A DNA stretch of 5,590 nt from Acidobacteriota bacterium (GTDB lineage Bacteria; Acidobacteriota; Blastocatellia; Pyrinomonadales; Pyrinomonadaceae), in the NCBI GenBank assembly GCA_003222935.1, contig QHXL01000373.1, positions 1-5,590 on the forward strand, written 5' to 3'. Below the pieces are notes generated by a model. The model worked only from the letters and a program-made list of their open reading frames with translations. It did not search any database and had not been told where the DNA came from. Both the position numbers and the translations under genes were made by a program. Shown one piece after another: positions 5,383 to 5,590 of the stretch; within the stretch, counting starts at the first letter, position 1, and each line of letters starts with the position of its first letter.

Positions 5383-5590
5383 ATGAAGAAAGTTGGTTTT
5401 ATAAGTTTGGGATGTCCAAAGAACCTCGTCGACAGCGAGGTGATGATGGGCCAACTCAAACACAATGGTTACGAAATCACACCGAATGCCGAAGAGGCAG
5501 ACACTATTGTCGTCAACACCTGCGGATTCATCGACTCGGCTAAGAAGGAATCGATCGACACGATCCTTGAAGCAGCACAGTTGAAAGCTT
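5383..5590 (+). CDS. rimO: Ribosomal protein S12 methylthiotransferase RimO, N-terminal fragment
   Basis: The first 69 codons of a gene that continues past the window. RimO is a cytoplasmic radical-SAM iron-sulfur enzyme that methylthiolates a conserved aspartate of ribosomal protein S12. The visible part is the N-terminal UPF0004 domain, which binds the auxiliary [4Fe-4S] cluster. [12 protein letters not shown] gives Cys11 and [16 protein letters not shown] gives Cys47; the third cluster cysteine and the radical-SAM CxxxCxxC motif lie beyond the edge. The CPKNLVDSE wording separates RimO from the related MiaB. I chose ATG 5383 because the family begins close to [10 protein letters not shown]. 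An in-frame GTG at 5368, directly after the previous stop, would add five residues (MSNSI) and cannot be excluded. The 15-nt gap from the preceding gene suggests co-transcription. No promoter is visible in the gap. Confidence 0.92.
   Translation, partial: MKKVGFISLGCPKNLVDSEVMMGQLKHNGYEITPNAEEADTIVVNTCGFIDSAKKESIDTILEAAQLKA

Overview
The window looks like an ordinary chromosomal segment of a free-living bacterium with roughly balanced base composition (G+C near 50% by eye). The gene content is a TDG/Mug-type mismatch glycosylase, an MDR-family reductase, a secreted glutaminyl cyclase, a TgpA-like membrane transglutaminase and rimO. Together with non-ATG starts and poor Shine-Dalgarno sequences, this reminds me of Acidobacteriota (Blastocatellia-like). 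That placement is an impression from gene types, not something the sequence proves.

Layout. Bases 1-138 are the 3' end of a plus-strand mismatch-specific DNA glycosylase. Bases 139-415 are a convergent intergenic gap. It holds a long, nearly perfect inverted repeat (two 32-bp arms, 243-343), a small hairpin (369-394) and the first copy of a short dispersed motif. Bases 416-1399 (minus strand) encode a zinc-independent NADP-dependent oxidoreductase of the curcumin/prostaglandin reductase type. Bases 1400-1630 are a divergent intergenic region in which a two-part motif appears twice, in mirror orientation, once ahead of each flanking gene. From 1631 to the right edge runs a tight plus-strand gene series: glutaminyl-peptide cyclotransferase lipoprotein (1631-2413), DUF3488/transglutaminase/DUF4129 membrane protein (2417-4567), an unrecognised exported protein (4564-5367) and the start of rimO (5383-5590, cut by the window edge). 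The junctions are a 3-nt gap, a 4-nt overlap and a 15-nt gap, so these four genes are probably one operon.

How the genes may work together. The first three operon genes all act outside the cytoplasm. The cyclase converts N-terminal glutamine to pyroglutamate, the TgpA-like protein carries a complete Cys-His-Asp transglutaminase-like triad on the outer face of the membrane, and the third protein has a signal peptide whose best cleavage site would leave glutamine as its first mature residue. A shared extracytoplasmic, glutamine-centred function is an attractive but untested inference. RimO (ribosomal protein S12 methylthiolation) is cytoplasmic housekeeping and may simply be co-transcribed.

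The parts not explained by known gene families are the 243-343 inverted repeat, the three-copy motif GCATATCGGACATT with its mirror arrangement, and the exported 267-residue protein. I saw no tRNA, rRNA, CRISPR array or transposase gene.
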